Of a DNA stretch of 64,000 nt, positions 9,532 through 17,385 are shown piece after piece. The position numbers and the translations under genes are program-made. Position 1 is the first letter of the stretch; each line of letters opens with the position of its first letter. The notes under the pieces are model-generated. The model saw only the letters and a program-made list of their open reading frames with translations, was not told the origin of the DNA and ran no database searches. Source of the DNA: CBDDBH01 sp965225625 (GTDB lineage Bacteria > Pseudomonadota > Gammaproteobacteria > JADZEE01); assembly GCA_965225625.1 (NCBI GenBank), contig CBDDBH010000029.1, forward strand, positions 124,001-188,000. Direction: 5' to 3'.

Positions 9532-9598
9532 TTAGCTCGCATATTGCATGAGGCCGTCGAACGGTGCCGGAAAACATGGGACTGAGGAGCACATAAGC

Positions 9599-10612
9599 TT
9601 GAGCACACAGGGGATGTTCAACGAAATTCCAGTAATCGACGCGAGTCCGCTACTTGACGATTCCGCCGCCGGTCGCAAGTTGGTCGCCGAACACATTGAT
9701 TACGCCTACTCCCAAGTGGGCTTTGCGCTGATCACAAACCACGGCATCGACCAGGCGAGCATCGACGCTGTGTTCGCGGCCAATGCCGAGTTCCACGCGC
9801 TGCCGGATGCACAAAAGCTGAAAGTTGTCATTAACGACTTCCAACGTGGCTTCATTCCCATGAAATCTGTGCACGGTCTGGCGAGCGCGGAAATCTCAAA
9901 ACCGAATCAATGCGAATCGTTTCTAGTACTGCATGAATTGGCAAAGGATGATCCCGATGTGCTGGCGGGAGTTCCACTGGCGGGACCGAATCAATGGCCG
10001 GAGGAGCTGCCCGATTTCCGTGTGGCAATACGCGCCTACGAAGACGCCATGCGTGTTTTGTCACAACGCCTGGTGCGGGCCATTGCCGTGGCGCTAGGCG
10101 CCGAAGACTACGCGTTAGACCGTTTTTTCGAACATCCGACCACTTTCCTACGACTATTGCATTACCCGCCGCAGCCGGCCGAGATACCCGCCGATGTATT
10201 TGGTTCCGCGCCTCACACCGACTACGGTTTCATGACGATACTGGCGCAGGACGACGCCGGCGGGCTGCAAGTCGGCAACACCGCTGGAGAGTGGATTGAC
10301 GTACCCTGCGTGCCCGGCACCTTCGTCATGAACTGCGCCGATATTCTGCATCGGTGGAGCAACGGCCGTTTTATTTCAACACCACATCGAGTCGTGAATC
10401 GGTCCGGCCGCGATCGTTATTCTCAGGCATTTTTCTTTGATCCCGATTTACACACGGAAATTATCCCGCTGCAAAGCTGTATCCAGCCGCACACCCAGGC
10501 GCAATTCCAGCCGGTTATCTATGGCGACTACCTGCTTAAACTACTGAATGCGACCATCGACAGCGGCGCCTATCCGGTTTGGGAGAAGCAACGAACAATA
10601 GCCCCAGTTTGA
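9599..10612 (+). CDS. Isopenicillin N synthase-family 2-oxoglutarate/Fe(II) dioxygenase
   Basis: 337 residues. The DIOX_N-like N terminus (IPVIDASPLLDD, VGFALITNHGI) is followed by the catalytic core with HTDYGFMTIL (His and Asp ligands), a distal His in TPHRVVNRSGRDRYS, and the R-x-S pair that binds 2-oxoglutarate. The start is a TTG nine bases after a GAGGAG ribosome site; an ATG at 9614 is an alternative. It follows the TonB receptor by 67 bases and may be co-transcribed. A siderophore- or metabolite-modifying role is possible, but the substrate is unknown. Confidence 0.85.
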   Translation: MSTQGMFNEIPVIDASPLLDDSAAGRKLVAEHIDYAYSQVGFALITNHGIDQASIDAVFAANAEFHALPDAQKLKVVINDFQRGFIPMKSVHGLASAEISKPNQCESFLVLHELAKDDPDVLAGVPLAGPNQWPEELPDFRVAIRAYEDAMRVLSQRLVRAIAVALGAEDYALDRFFEHPTTFLRLLHYPPQPAEIPADVFGSAPHTDYGFMTILAQDDAGGLQVGNTAGEWIDVPCVPGTFVMNCADILHRWSNGRFISTPHRVVNRSGRDRYSQAFFFDPDLHTEIIPLQSCIQPHTQAQFQPVIYGDYLLKLLNATIDSGAYPVWEKQRTIAPV

Positions 10613-10668
10613 ATCAAAACGTCGTCTCGACTCTTGATTATGGAGGCCGGATCCGCTTATTGCATAAT

Positions 10669-12753
10669 TCATTTGACCGCAGCGACCGGCTGCAGCTCAC
10701 GCAGCTTGCGGCGGAACTCATCTGTGGCTTTTCGGGCTTCATCTCGACCGCCGATCACGCGCGGGCTGATCAGGATCACGAGTTCGGTACGTAGGTTTTC
10801 CTCGCTGTGCCCGCTGAACAGGCGCCCGAGCAACGGCAGCCGGCGCAATCCCGGAATCCCACTTTCAGCGGTGGTCTCGGTGGTCTGGATGAGACCGCCT
10901 AGTATGATCGTTTCGCCTGAGTTAATGGCGACAACACTTTCAATGAGGCGATTCTGAATAGTCGGTGCATCGATGTTCGATGTCGTTGTGTCGACCGCGG
11001 TACTGACCTCTTGTTTGATCTCCATGGTCACCAGTCCGCCCTTATTGACTCGAGGTGTAACCGATAGCGTTACACCGGTTTTTCGGAACTGGATCTCATT
11101 GACCGTCGGCGCGCTTGGGTCGACATTGCTCACAGATTGGCGCGCGGGCACAGGAATTTCGTCGCCAACATTGATAGTTGCTGTTTGATTGTCGAGCACC
11201 ATTAAAGTCGGAGATGACAAAACATTAATCTCAGACACAGTCGATAAGGCATTCAAAGCGACACGCACCTGGTCAGCATTATCAACGATAGTGTAGGAAA
11301 ATGAAGGAATTAGCGCGCTGATCCCCGCCGGACCGGTATCGAATGCGCCCCGGCCGCCCTTGCCGTCAAAGTTGTTCTTGAAGAACCATTCGACGCCGTA
11401 GTTAAGGTCGTCGCGTAGCGTCACCTCAAGGATCCTGGCCTCTATAAGCACCTGCAGCGGTACTACATCAAGATGCGCGAGTGCGGCGGCAAGCATCTTG
11501 TAATCCTGCGGTGTAGCAAGAATTACCAAGGCGTTGCGGGTGTCATCAGCGATGATTTCGATAGCATCGCCAAGCACTAACGGCACACCGGCGTCCGCCG
11601 CTGCGTGGCTCTCGCCAGCGGACCGGATCTCGACCGGATTAAGACCGGGCGCAAGCTTAACCGTTGCTTCAGCGTCGATGTTGCCGACGATGCGGCCCAG
11701 GATGTCCGCGAGTTCCACAGCCTTGACGTTTTGAACGTCGTAGACGTACAGACGCCGACCCGTCTGTTGGCCGGGTCGATCGAGGCGATACAACCAGGCC
11801 TCAACCTCGCTTAGCGCCGCCGTTGTCGGGCTGACGAGCAGGATTGAATTGAGCCGCTCGTTCGCGATGGTACGCACTAATGCTGTCAGCGAACCGCCAT
11901 GCTCCCCGCCCTCAAGGCCGGCGACGATAGCATCAAGTTCAGCCTTCATGCGCTGCGGTGCAACATACTTGAGCGGATACAGCCCGACCGACATGCCGCG
12001 CAGCCAATCGACATCAAATATGTCCACGGTCTCCTGAATTTGCCGGATCTCGTTACCCGAGCCCGAGGCAATGAGTAGGTTGCGCTTTGCGTCGATGCGT
12101 AGAGCCGCCGCATCGGCGACAAACGGGTCTAGCAGCTTTTGCATTTCCTGCGCAGCAATGTAGCGCAAAGGGATCACCCGCACGCCATAACCATCAGCGC
12201 GATTTTGCTCATACGCCGGTACGGTCGTCGTTCGGCGCGCGGTTTCCAAGTTGACGATGTGATACAGAGAGTCGCGCTTTATGATCGCGGCGTTATTCAT
12301 TGCCAACACATCCTCAAGCAGCGCAAAGAGTTCGTCCCGACGCAAGGACCGCGCCGCTTGCATGGAAACGCGGCCGTTTACGCGAGATTCAATCAGATAA
12401 TTGACTTTGAGCAGATCCGTTAGAATCACTTTGACGAACTCGCGCAAATCGGTGTCTTCGAACGTGAGGCTCAGGTCGCCTTGCGGCGAAGTCTGTGCGT
12501 GTGAACTTGCGCGCGAGGCGAGAAACTCGCCCGTACCCTTCTCAATGATTTGCCGCCGTAGCCGAATTTCTTGGGACGCCTGGATTCCCTGTGTAATATC
12601 AGGCGCCGGCGCCAGCTCAGCTCGCTGCGGCACGCTCCTGATGGGTTTAGCTTGTACCGCCGGCGGGACGTTCTGTTGCGGCGTAGCGCAGGCGCACAAG
12701 CCCAGAATCAACATCTCGATTACGCCCATGCGGGCAGCTTTCCACTTGGTCAT
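10669..12753 (-). CDS. gspD: Type II secretion system secretin
   Basis: 694 residues. The N terminus carries a hydrophobic run with Cys residues at LGLCACATP, which may be a lipoprotein site. N-domains follow (LTFEDTDLREFVKVILTD; VIPLRYIAAQEMQKLL; LYPLKYVAPQRMKAELD; VYDVQNVKAVELADIL), then the secretin core with IEARILEVTL, the VLSSPTLMVLDNQTATINVG block and the C-terminal SGETIILGGLIQ / LVILISPRVI. These match GspD rather than PilQ (no AMIN domain). A GGGAG site lies nine bases before the ATG. It is the last gene of the L-M-N-D cluster, as in Xanthomonas xps. Confidence 0.9.
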   Translation of the reverse strand: MTKWKAARMGVIEMLILGLCACATPQQNVPPAVQAKPIRSVPQRAELAPAPDITQGIQASQEIRLRRQIIEKGTGEFLASRASSHAQTSPQGDLSLTFEDTDLREFVKVILTDLLKVNYLIESRVNGRVSMQAARSLRRDELFALLEDVLAMNNAAIIKRDSLYHIVNLETARRTTTVPAYEQNRADGYGVRVIPLRYIAAQEMQKLLDPFVADAAALRIDAKRNLLIASGSGNEIRQIQETVDIFDVDWLRGMSVGLYPLKYVAPQRMKAELDAIVAGLEGGEHGGSLTALVRTIANERLNSILLVSPTTAALSEVEAWLYRLDRPGQQTGRRLYVYDVQNVKAVELADILGRIVGNIDAEATVKLAPGLNPVEIRSAGESHAAADAGVPLVLGDAIEIIADDTRNALVILATPQDYKMLAAALAHLDVVPLQVLIEARILEVTLRDDLNYGVEWFFKNNFDGKGGRGAFDTGPAGISALIPSFSYTIVDNADQVRVALNALSTVSEINVLSSPTLMVLDNQTATINVGDEIPVPARQSVSNVDPSAPTVNEIQFRKTGVTLSVTPRVNKGGLVTMEIKQEVSTAVDTTTSNIDAPTIQNRLIESVVAINSGETIILGGLIQTTETTAESGIPGLRRLPLLGRLFSGHSEENLRTELVILISPRVIGGRDEARKATDEFRRKLRELQPVAAVK

Positions 12754-12812
12754 TTTGTCGCTCCCTCGATAGCAATCTCAGACAGTCCATGTCCTGTCGT
12801 AACAGTGCTTGT

Positions 12813-13301
12813 TCATCGGCTTACTTGCTTCAATTTAATTTGCAATTCTTTCGAAACCTCGCCTCTGCGCAATGAAATTTTTCCGCGTTCTACGGCAGCG
12901 ACTTTCCAGCCGCCTACGGCATCGCCCTCCGCGACTTTGTAGGTTTTGTTGTCGCCTTTTTTCCGGATCAAGGCAAGTCGCTGGGTGCCAGTGATGACGA
13001 TCGCCGAGACGGACCAATCGTCGCCAGTCTGTACTGGTTCAGGCGCTGAAACCGGGGCGACAAATGCCCGCCGATCCGCCACAAACAACGGGCGGTCGGT
13101 AACCGCGGCGAATCGGGTCAGCGCTGGATAGTCTGGATCGCCCGGGTCTGCAGTTGATAATCCGAGCGTCGATGTCGCGGCGGCAACCGTGGCTGACGGC
13201 AGCGCGTAGTCACGACTGAGTTCCAACCACAACAGCGTCGCACAAACGAAAAACGTCAGTCCCAAGATGCAATTGAAACCTCGCCGCGCACCGACGTTCA
13301 T
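12813..13301 (-). CDS. Type II secretion GspN/GspC-like HR-domain protein
   Basis: 162 residues: one N-terminal transmembrane helix (about 8-27), a linker with RPLFVADRRAF, and a C-terminal HR-like beta domain (SVSAIVITGTQRLALIRKK ... VAEGDAVGGWKVAAVERGKISLRRG). This is the GspC homology-region layout without a PDZ domain. The position between gspM and gspD matches XpsN of Xanthomonas. It should link the inner-membrane platform to the secretin. Start and gspM stop overlap by 4 bases. Confidence 0.7.
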   Translation of the reverse strand: MNVGARRGFNCILGLTFFVCATLLWLELSRDYALPSATVAAATSTLGLSTADPGDPDYPALTRFAAVTDRPLFVADRRAFVAPVSAPEPVQTGDDWSVSAIVITGTQRLALIRKKGDNKTYKVAEGDAVGGWKVAAVERGKISLRRGEVSKELQIKLKQVSR

Positions 13302-13873
13302 AAGGCGATTGCCTGATTGACATAACCGGTCAGGTCGATCCGTATATCGAGCTGCTGCGCCCGCTGGAGCGTCGAGCGACGCCCACGCTGCTGAATATTC
13401 ACCACATCCAGCCTTAGAGCCAATCGCCCGTAGCTCAATTCATACAAAATTCTCTGCAAAGCGCCGGTATCGCAGCGCATTTGCAACTTCACAATTACGC
13501 CATCAAGCTCCGCTGTTGCTGGCTTGTGAAGGGCGTGAATACTGAGCAATTCGCCGCCTTGCTCGCGCACCAGCGCGTTCAGATACGCCTGCAACTCCGT
13601 GGCAGCCAGCATATACGGCTGGTCCGAAAGTAGACCTTCAAGAGCACGTGATCGTGTTTCGAGCTCACCTACACGCTCATCGAATTGCTCGTGCTGTCGC
13701 AGTATCGCGTCGAACTCCCGGGCCTGCCGCTGTAGCACGGTGAGTCGGGCACTGAATGTCTCGCGGCTATCCATCGCCGGCACGAACAGCAAAAGATAAA
13801 GCACCATAGGCGTGATTACCGCCAGCACGGCGGCCAGGGTGGCATGCTGCCACGGCGATAAACGCGTGGTCAT
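13298..13873 (-). CDS. gspM: Type II secretion protein M (subtype b)
   Basis: 191 residues with one N-terminal transmembrane helix (about 13-31), a coiled-coil stretch (about 38-80, ERVGELETRSRALEGLL) and a ferredoxin-like periplasmic domain. This is the layout of GspM/PilO-like platform proteins. It overlaps both neighbours by 4 bases, giving tight translational coupling. It is expected to pair with GspL in the inner membrane. Confidence 0.75.
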   Translation of the reverse strand: MTTRLSPWQHATLAAVLAVITPMVLYLLLFVPAMDSRETFSARLTVLQRQAREFDAILRQHEQFDERVGELETRSRALEGLLSDQPYMLAATELQAYLNALVREQGGELLSIHALHKPATAELDGVIVKLQMRCDTGALQRILYELSYGRLALRLDVVNIQQRGRRSTLQRAQQLDIRIDLTGYVNQAIAL

Positions 13874-14934
13874 TGCGCAGGCGCCTCCAGGTTCACGACA
13901 ATATGGAATTTGTCCTTGTCGGCTTTTTGATCGCGTGTCACCGCAGAGCGGAATGCCGCGCCGGCAAACCGTGGCGACCGTTCGAGCAACGCCAGAATTG
14001 CGGTTGCCGAGCGTGCTTCACCTTGGATTTGGATCACCTCGCCATCGATTAGCAAACGCGATGCAGTGCAATCGTCCGGCAGGATCTGGGTTAGCTCATC
14101 GAGCACAGCGATCGGCGTGAGATCCCTGACGTATAGCTCGGCAACGAACTCAGCTTGCTGCCTCATCTGTGCATACCGGCGCATAAGCTCACGAGTTTGC
14201 TTTGCCGCCATTCGCTTGGCGGTGACCTCAACCTGCAGCGTGTCGAGGATCCGCTGGTGGGTTAATAACGGGGCATACAACGCCAGCATCAGGCACGTTA
14301 GCGTTACTCCGAGCAACGCGGATTGCAGGGTGCCCGTGCGTCGCCGCTGCCGGCGCGAATCCTGCACAGGTAGCAGGTTAATCCCGGACTTCACTGCAGC
14401 GATCGGAGTCAACGCATCCGGCACCACGCCCCATGCCCGGACTGTGGTCAAGGCAGCGACGGCGACCTCCCGGAGCACAACGTATAAATCCACCCGCAGG
14501 GTCCGCGCTTGCCGATCCCGAGCTGTCACACGATAATCAAAGTCGGCTTGACTGAGCGCAAACGGTGTTTGTCGATCCAGTTCGTTGGCAAGGATTGCAG
14601 CGAGGTCAGGCTCTACCGCCAGCGGCAAACTCAACGACTTCCGTAGTACCCGCGGTATAGCCAGGATCACGATATCTTGAGGGCCGCGGTGCGCAATTAT
14701 CCAGCGGGAGATTGCTGGCGCGTCGTTAACCGCGAACACCGCCTCGCCGACCACGTCGTTGTGCGTCAGGCGGACGTTGCCTTCGTGCAGTTCAATGCAA
14801 AGCACCGCACGCTGAGGCCGCAGGCGTGCGCGTAACGGCGGCGGAACCCAATACCACAAGCCGTCTAGCCACCAATGGAAAAAGGCCTCAACGAAGCGTC
14901 GCAGCCTACCGGGATCAGATGTATTCAGCGCCAC
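13870..14934 (-). CDS. gspL: Type II secretion protein L (PilN-like C terminus)
   Basis: 354 residues. The N-terminal cytoplasmic actin-like fold is suggested by AVLCIELHEGNVRL and by a PilM-like DIVILAIPRVLRKSLSLPLA. A single transmembrane helix lies at about 220-240 (LLGVTLTCLMLALYAPLL), followed by a coiled coil and a periplasmic PilN-like domain (PIAVLDELTQILPDD). It is the first gene of this minus-strand group and starts with GTG behind an AGGAAG site. GspE, F and the pseudopilins are absent from the window, so the system is completed elsewhere or this is a split locus. Confidence 0.75.
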   Translation of the reverse strand: MALNTSDPGRLRRFVEAFFHWWLDGLWYWVPPPLRARLRPQRAVLCIELHEGNVRLTHNDVVGEAVFAVNDAPAISRWIIAHRGPQDIVILAIPRVLRKSLSLPLAVEPDLAAILANELDRQTPFALSQADFDYRVTARDRQARTLRVDLYVVLREVAVAALTTVRAWGVVPDALTPIAAVKSGINLLPVQDSRRQRRRTGTLQSALLGVTLTCLMLALYAPLLTHQRILDTLQVEVTAKRMAAKQTRELMRRYAQMRQQAEFVAELYVRDLTPIAVLDELTQILPDDCTASRLLIDGEVIQIQGEARSATAILALLERSPRFAGAAFRSAVTRDQKADKDKFHIVVNLEAPAQ

Positions 14935-15247
14935 AGGCTTCCTGCCATTCGAGCACGTTTAACGGCTGCTACGTTGTAGCCACTCGCCAACGACCCGGTT
15001 CCTTCCGGAGCGGCTGGCGAGCACCGCGATCAAGTTAGTAACATTAAGGGAAAATCCTGATCGGTGCCAGTGTTTTCAAGGGTCGGTTTTTTCCAAGGGG
15101 TCAGAGTAAAAAGTGGGGTCAGATACACATTTTAGAAAGTGGGGTCAGATACACATTTTTGCAGCATGTTTTGTCTGAAGCAATTTGTTCAAAAATGTGT
15201 ATCTGACCCCACTTTCTAAAATGTGTATCTGACCCCACTTTTTGTCC
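14935..15247. other. Intergenic region dominated by a long perfect hairpin
   Basis: Between the gspL start and the symporter stop there is no gene. The right part is the 53-bp inverted repeat annotated separately. The left part (14935-15107) should hold the promoter of the secretion genes, but no clear hexamer pair was found. Confidence 0.6.
15108..15243. repeat. 53-bp perfect inverted repeat built from a 24-nt motif
   Basis: The left arm (15108-15160) and right arm (15191-15243) are exact reverse complements, separated by a 30-nt loop. Each arm contains two direct copies of a motif around GTGGGGTCAGATACACAT, so the element has four motif copies, two in each orientation. A shorter related copy (GGGGTCAGAGTAAA) abuts it at 15097-15110. 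The GGGGTCAGATACAC motif resembles small repeated palindromes dispersed in many proteobacterial genomes. It begins 4 bases after the symporter stop and could act as a transcription terminator or mRNA stabiliser. Confidence 0.9.
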
Positions 15248-17020
15248 CTAATGATTCGCCGGACGGGCGACGCCCGCTGGGATACGGATATTGTCAACGA
15301 GCTCCCCGATACCCTCCGGCACCGGTTTCGTGACATAGCTGACCAGGTAGGCAATTGAGAAATTGACGAATGCACCCACGCTGCCGATACCTTCCGGGGA
15401 AATACCAAACCACCAGTGTTCGGTTGTATTCGCCTGCGGCGCGACAAATTTGAAATACACGATATAACAGAATGTGAACAACAACCCGGCGACCATGCCC
15501 GCTATCGCGCCCTCTTTATTCATCCGTTTACTGAAAATGCCCATGAGGATCGCCGGAAACAAAGAGGCTGCGGCGAGGCCGAAGGCGAACGCGACCACTT
15601 GCGCGACGAACCCGGGCGGATTGGTTCCCAGGTAACCGGCAATACCGATGGCGGTTGCCGCGGCGATGCGTGCGTACAAAAGCTCGCGCCGCTCGCTGAT
15701 GCCCCGCGCCAGGGTTTTCTTCAGCAGATCGTGCGAGATTGAGGCAGAGATGACGAGCAGCAGACCGGCCGCCGTCGATAATGCAGCGGCCAAACCGCCG
15801 GCCGCAACCAGCGCGATTACCCATGGCGGTAACGAGGCGATCTCAGGATTCGCAAGCACCATGATGTCCCGATCGACATAGACCTCGTTGAAATTCTGGG
15901 TCGGCTCGTTCGTCACCAAGCGCTCACCGTTAGGGCCCGCATCGGCTGAAAACTTAGGACTGCCTGCAAACGGCGCACCCGGGGCATATTGAATAGCGCC
16001 GTCATGATTCTTGTCGGTCCAGCCGATGAGGCCGACCGCTTCCCAACTTTTGAACCATCCGGGCGCGTCTTCATAAGCGGTGTCGTGCACGCTATCAATG
16101 AAGTTCAACCGTGCAAACGCGCCTACAGCCGGCGCGGTGGTATACAACAGCGCGATAAAGATAAGCGCGTAACCGGCCGACAGGCGCGCGTCGGACACCT
16201 TTGGCACGGTGAAAAAACGCACGATCACGTGCGGCAGGCCGGCGGTACCGAGCATTAAGGCAAGCGTGATGCAGAAACGATCGATGGTAGATTTAGCGCC
16301 CTGTGTATACGGTGCAAAACCGAGTTCCACCAGCGTGTTGTCGAGCTTTTGCAGCACGCTCACGCCGGGCTCGCTTAACACCTCGGCGCCCAAGCCGAAT
16401 TGCGGCACGGGAATGCCGGTAATGAGCAGCGAGATAAAAACAGCCGGCACCATATAAGCGAAGATCAACACACAATATTGCGCGACCTGGACATAGGTAA
16501 TGCCTTTCATCCCGCCAAGCACCGCGTACATAAACACCACTGCCATGCCGATGACCACCCCAGTGTTGATATCAACACCCAGGAATTGCGAGAAGACGAT
16601 GCCGACACCCCGCATCTGACCGGCAACATAGGTAAACGAAATGACAATCAGGCTGACCACTGCGACCACCCGTGCGGCGTTGGAGTAATAGCGGGTACCG
16701 ATAAAGTCCGGCACGGTAAATTCACCGAACTTGCGTAAATACGGTGCCAATAACAGTGCCAACAGCACATAGCCGCCGGTCCATCCCATCAGGTAAACCG
16801 TGCCGTCGTAACCCATGAACGCGATGATCCCCGCCATCGAGATGAATGACGCGGCGCTCATCCAATCGGCTGCCGTCGCCATGCCGTTGGCGATCGGGTG
16901 CACGTGTCCGCCGGCAACGTAGAAATCCCGCGTGGATCCCGCTCGCGACCAGATGGCAATACCGATATACAGACTGAATGTCGAGATGACAAAGATATAG
17001 GTGAGGGTTTGTACGTCCAT
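15248..17020 (-). CDS. Sodium:solute symporter, large subunit (VC_2705 subfamily)
   Basis: 590 residues with about 13 hydrophobic helices, of the sodium:solute symporter (SSS) superfamily. The N-terminal block (STRDFYVAGGHVHPIANGMATAADWMS is split over the first helices), FTVPDFIGTRYY, GQMRGVGIVFSQFLG and the LGTAGLPHVIVRFFTVP block resemble acetate/pyruvate-type transporters such as ActP. An unusual polar insert (about residues 310-385) lies between helices. The ATG shares one base with the stop of the small-subunit gene. The substrate is probably a monocarboxylate, by family only. Confidence 0.85.
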   Translation of the reverse strand: MDVQTLTYIFVISTFSLYIGIAIWSRAGSTRDFYVAGGHVHPIANGMATAADWMSAASFISMAGIIAFMGYDGTVYLMGWTGGYVLLALLLAPYLRKFGEFTVPDFIGTRYYSNAARVVAVVSLIVISFTYVAGQMRGVGIVFSQFLGVDINTGVVIGMAVVFMYAVLGGMKGITYVQVAQYCVLIFAYMVPAVFISLLITGIPVPQFGLGAEVLSEPGVSVLQKLDNTLVELGFAPYTQGAKSTIDRFCITLALMLGTAGLPHVIVRFFTVPKVSDARLSAGYALIFIALLYTTAPAVGAFARLNFIDSVHDTAYEDAPGWFKSWEAVGLIGWTDKNHDGAIQYAPGAPFAGSPKFSADAGPNGERLVTNEPTQNFNEVYVDRDIMVLANPEIASLPPWVIALVAAGGLAAALSTAAGLLLVISASISHDLLKKTLARGISERRELLYARIAAATAIGIAGYLGTNPPGFVAQVVAFAFGLAAASLFPAILMGIFSKRMNKEGAIAGMVAGLLFTFCYIVYFKFVAPQANTTEHWWFGISPEGIGSVGAFVNFSIAYLVSYVTKPVPEGIGELVDNIRIPAGVARPANH

Positions 17021-17295
17021 TACGTCAGATCCGATGGCGCGTCATCTTCGACGCCGTACTTTTTATCCAGACGACGCATAAAAAAGGCGTAGGCAAAGAT
17101 CAGAATGACGAACACAAATATTGCGCCCTGTTGTGCCCACCAGAAACCAAGCTTGAAGCCGAAAAAGGCAATCGTGTTGAGCGGTTCGACCAGCAATATG
17201 CCGAATCCGAAAGACACACTGAACCAAATACTCAACAGTATGAGCATCAAGCGCACGTTCGCTCGCCAATAGGCTTTGTGGTTACTGTCGTTCAC
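17020..17295 (-). CDS. Symporter small subunit, DUF4212 family
   Basis: 91 residues with two transmembrane helices (about 16-38 and 51-72) and a charged C terminus (RRLDKKYGV). This small protein is typically encoded directly before VC_2705-type symporters, as here. It starts with GTG preceded by an AGGGGGC ribosome site. Its stop and the next start overlap by one base. Confidence 0.87.
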   Translation of the reverse strand: MNDSNHKAYWRANVRLMLILLSIWFSVSFGFGILLVEPLNTIAFFGFKLGFWWAQQGAIFVFVILIFAYAFFMRRLDKKYGVEDDAPSDLT

Positions 17296-17326
17296 GCCAA
17301 TGCCCCCTAGACAAACGGTATATTGT

Positions 17327-17384
17327 AAGGTGAGTTGACCGAGGATTCAGGTCAGAAGGTGAGTTGACCGAGGATTCACGTGAG
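17327..17384. repeat. Tandem 29-bp direct repeat in a divergent promoter region
   Basis: Two head-to-tail copies (17327-17355 and 17356-17384), identical at 27 of 29 positions, with core GGTGAGTTGACCGAGGATTC. They fill most of the 85-90 bases between the divergently transcribed symporter pair and barrel-protein gene. The second copy contains a GTGA...TCAC dyad. Each copy has a TTGACC that could serve as a -35-like hexamer. The position suggests an operator pair for a regulator controlling one or both genes. Confidence 0.7.
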
Positions 17385-17385
17385 A

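Noticed and set aside
10669..12753. Type IV pilus secretin PilQ
   Set aside because: No AMIN domains, and the neighbours are L, M and N/C-type type II secretion proteins.
15108..15243. CRISPR-like array
   Set aside because: Copies are inverted, without regular unique spacers; this is a palindromic element.
15145..15447. A 100-codon frame across the inverted repeat and symporter 3' end
   Set aside because: It is created by the repeat plus an antisense-type frame of the symporter, with no ribosome site.
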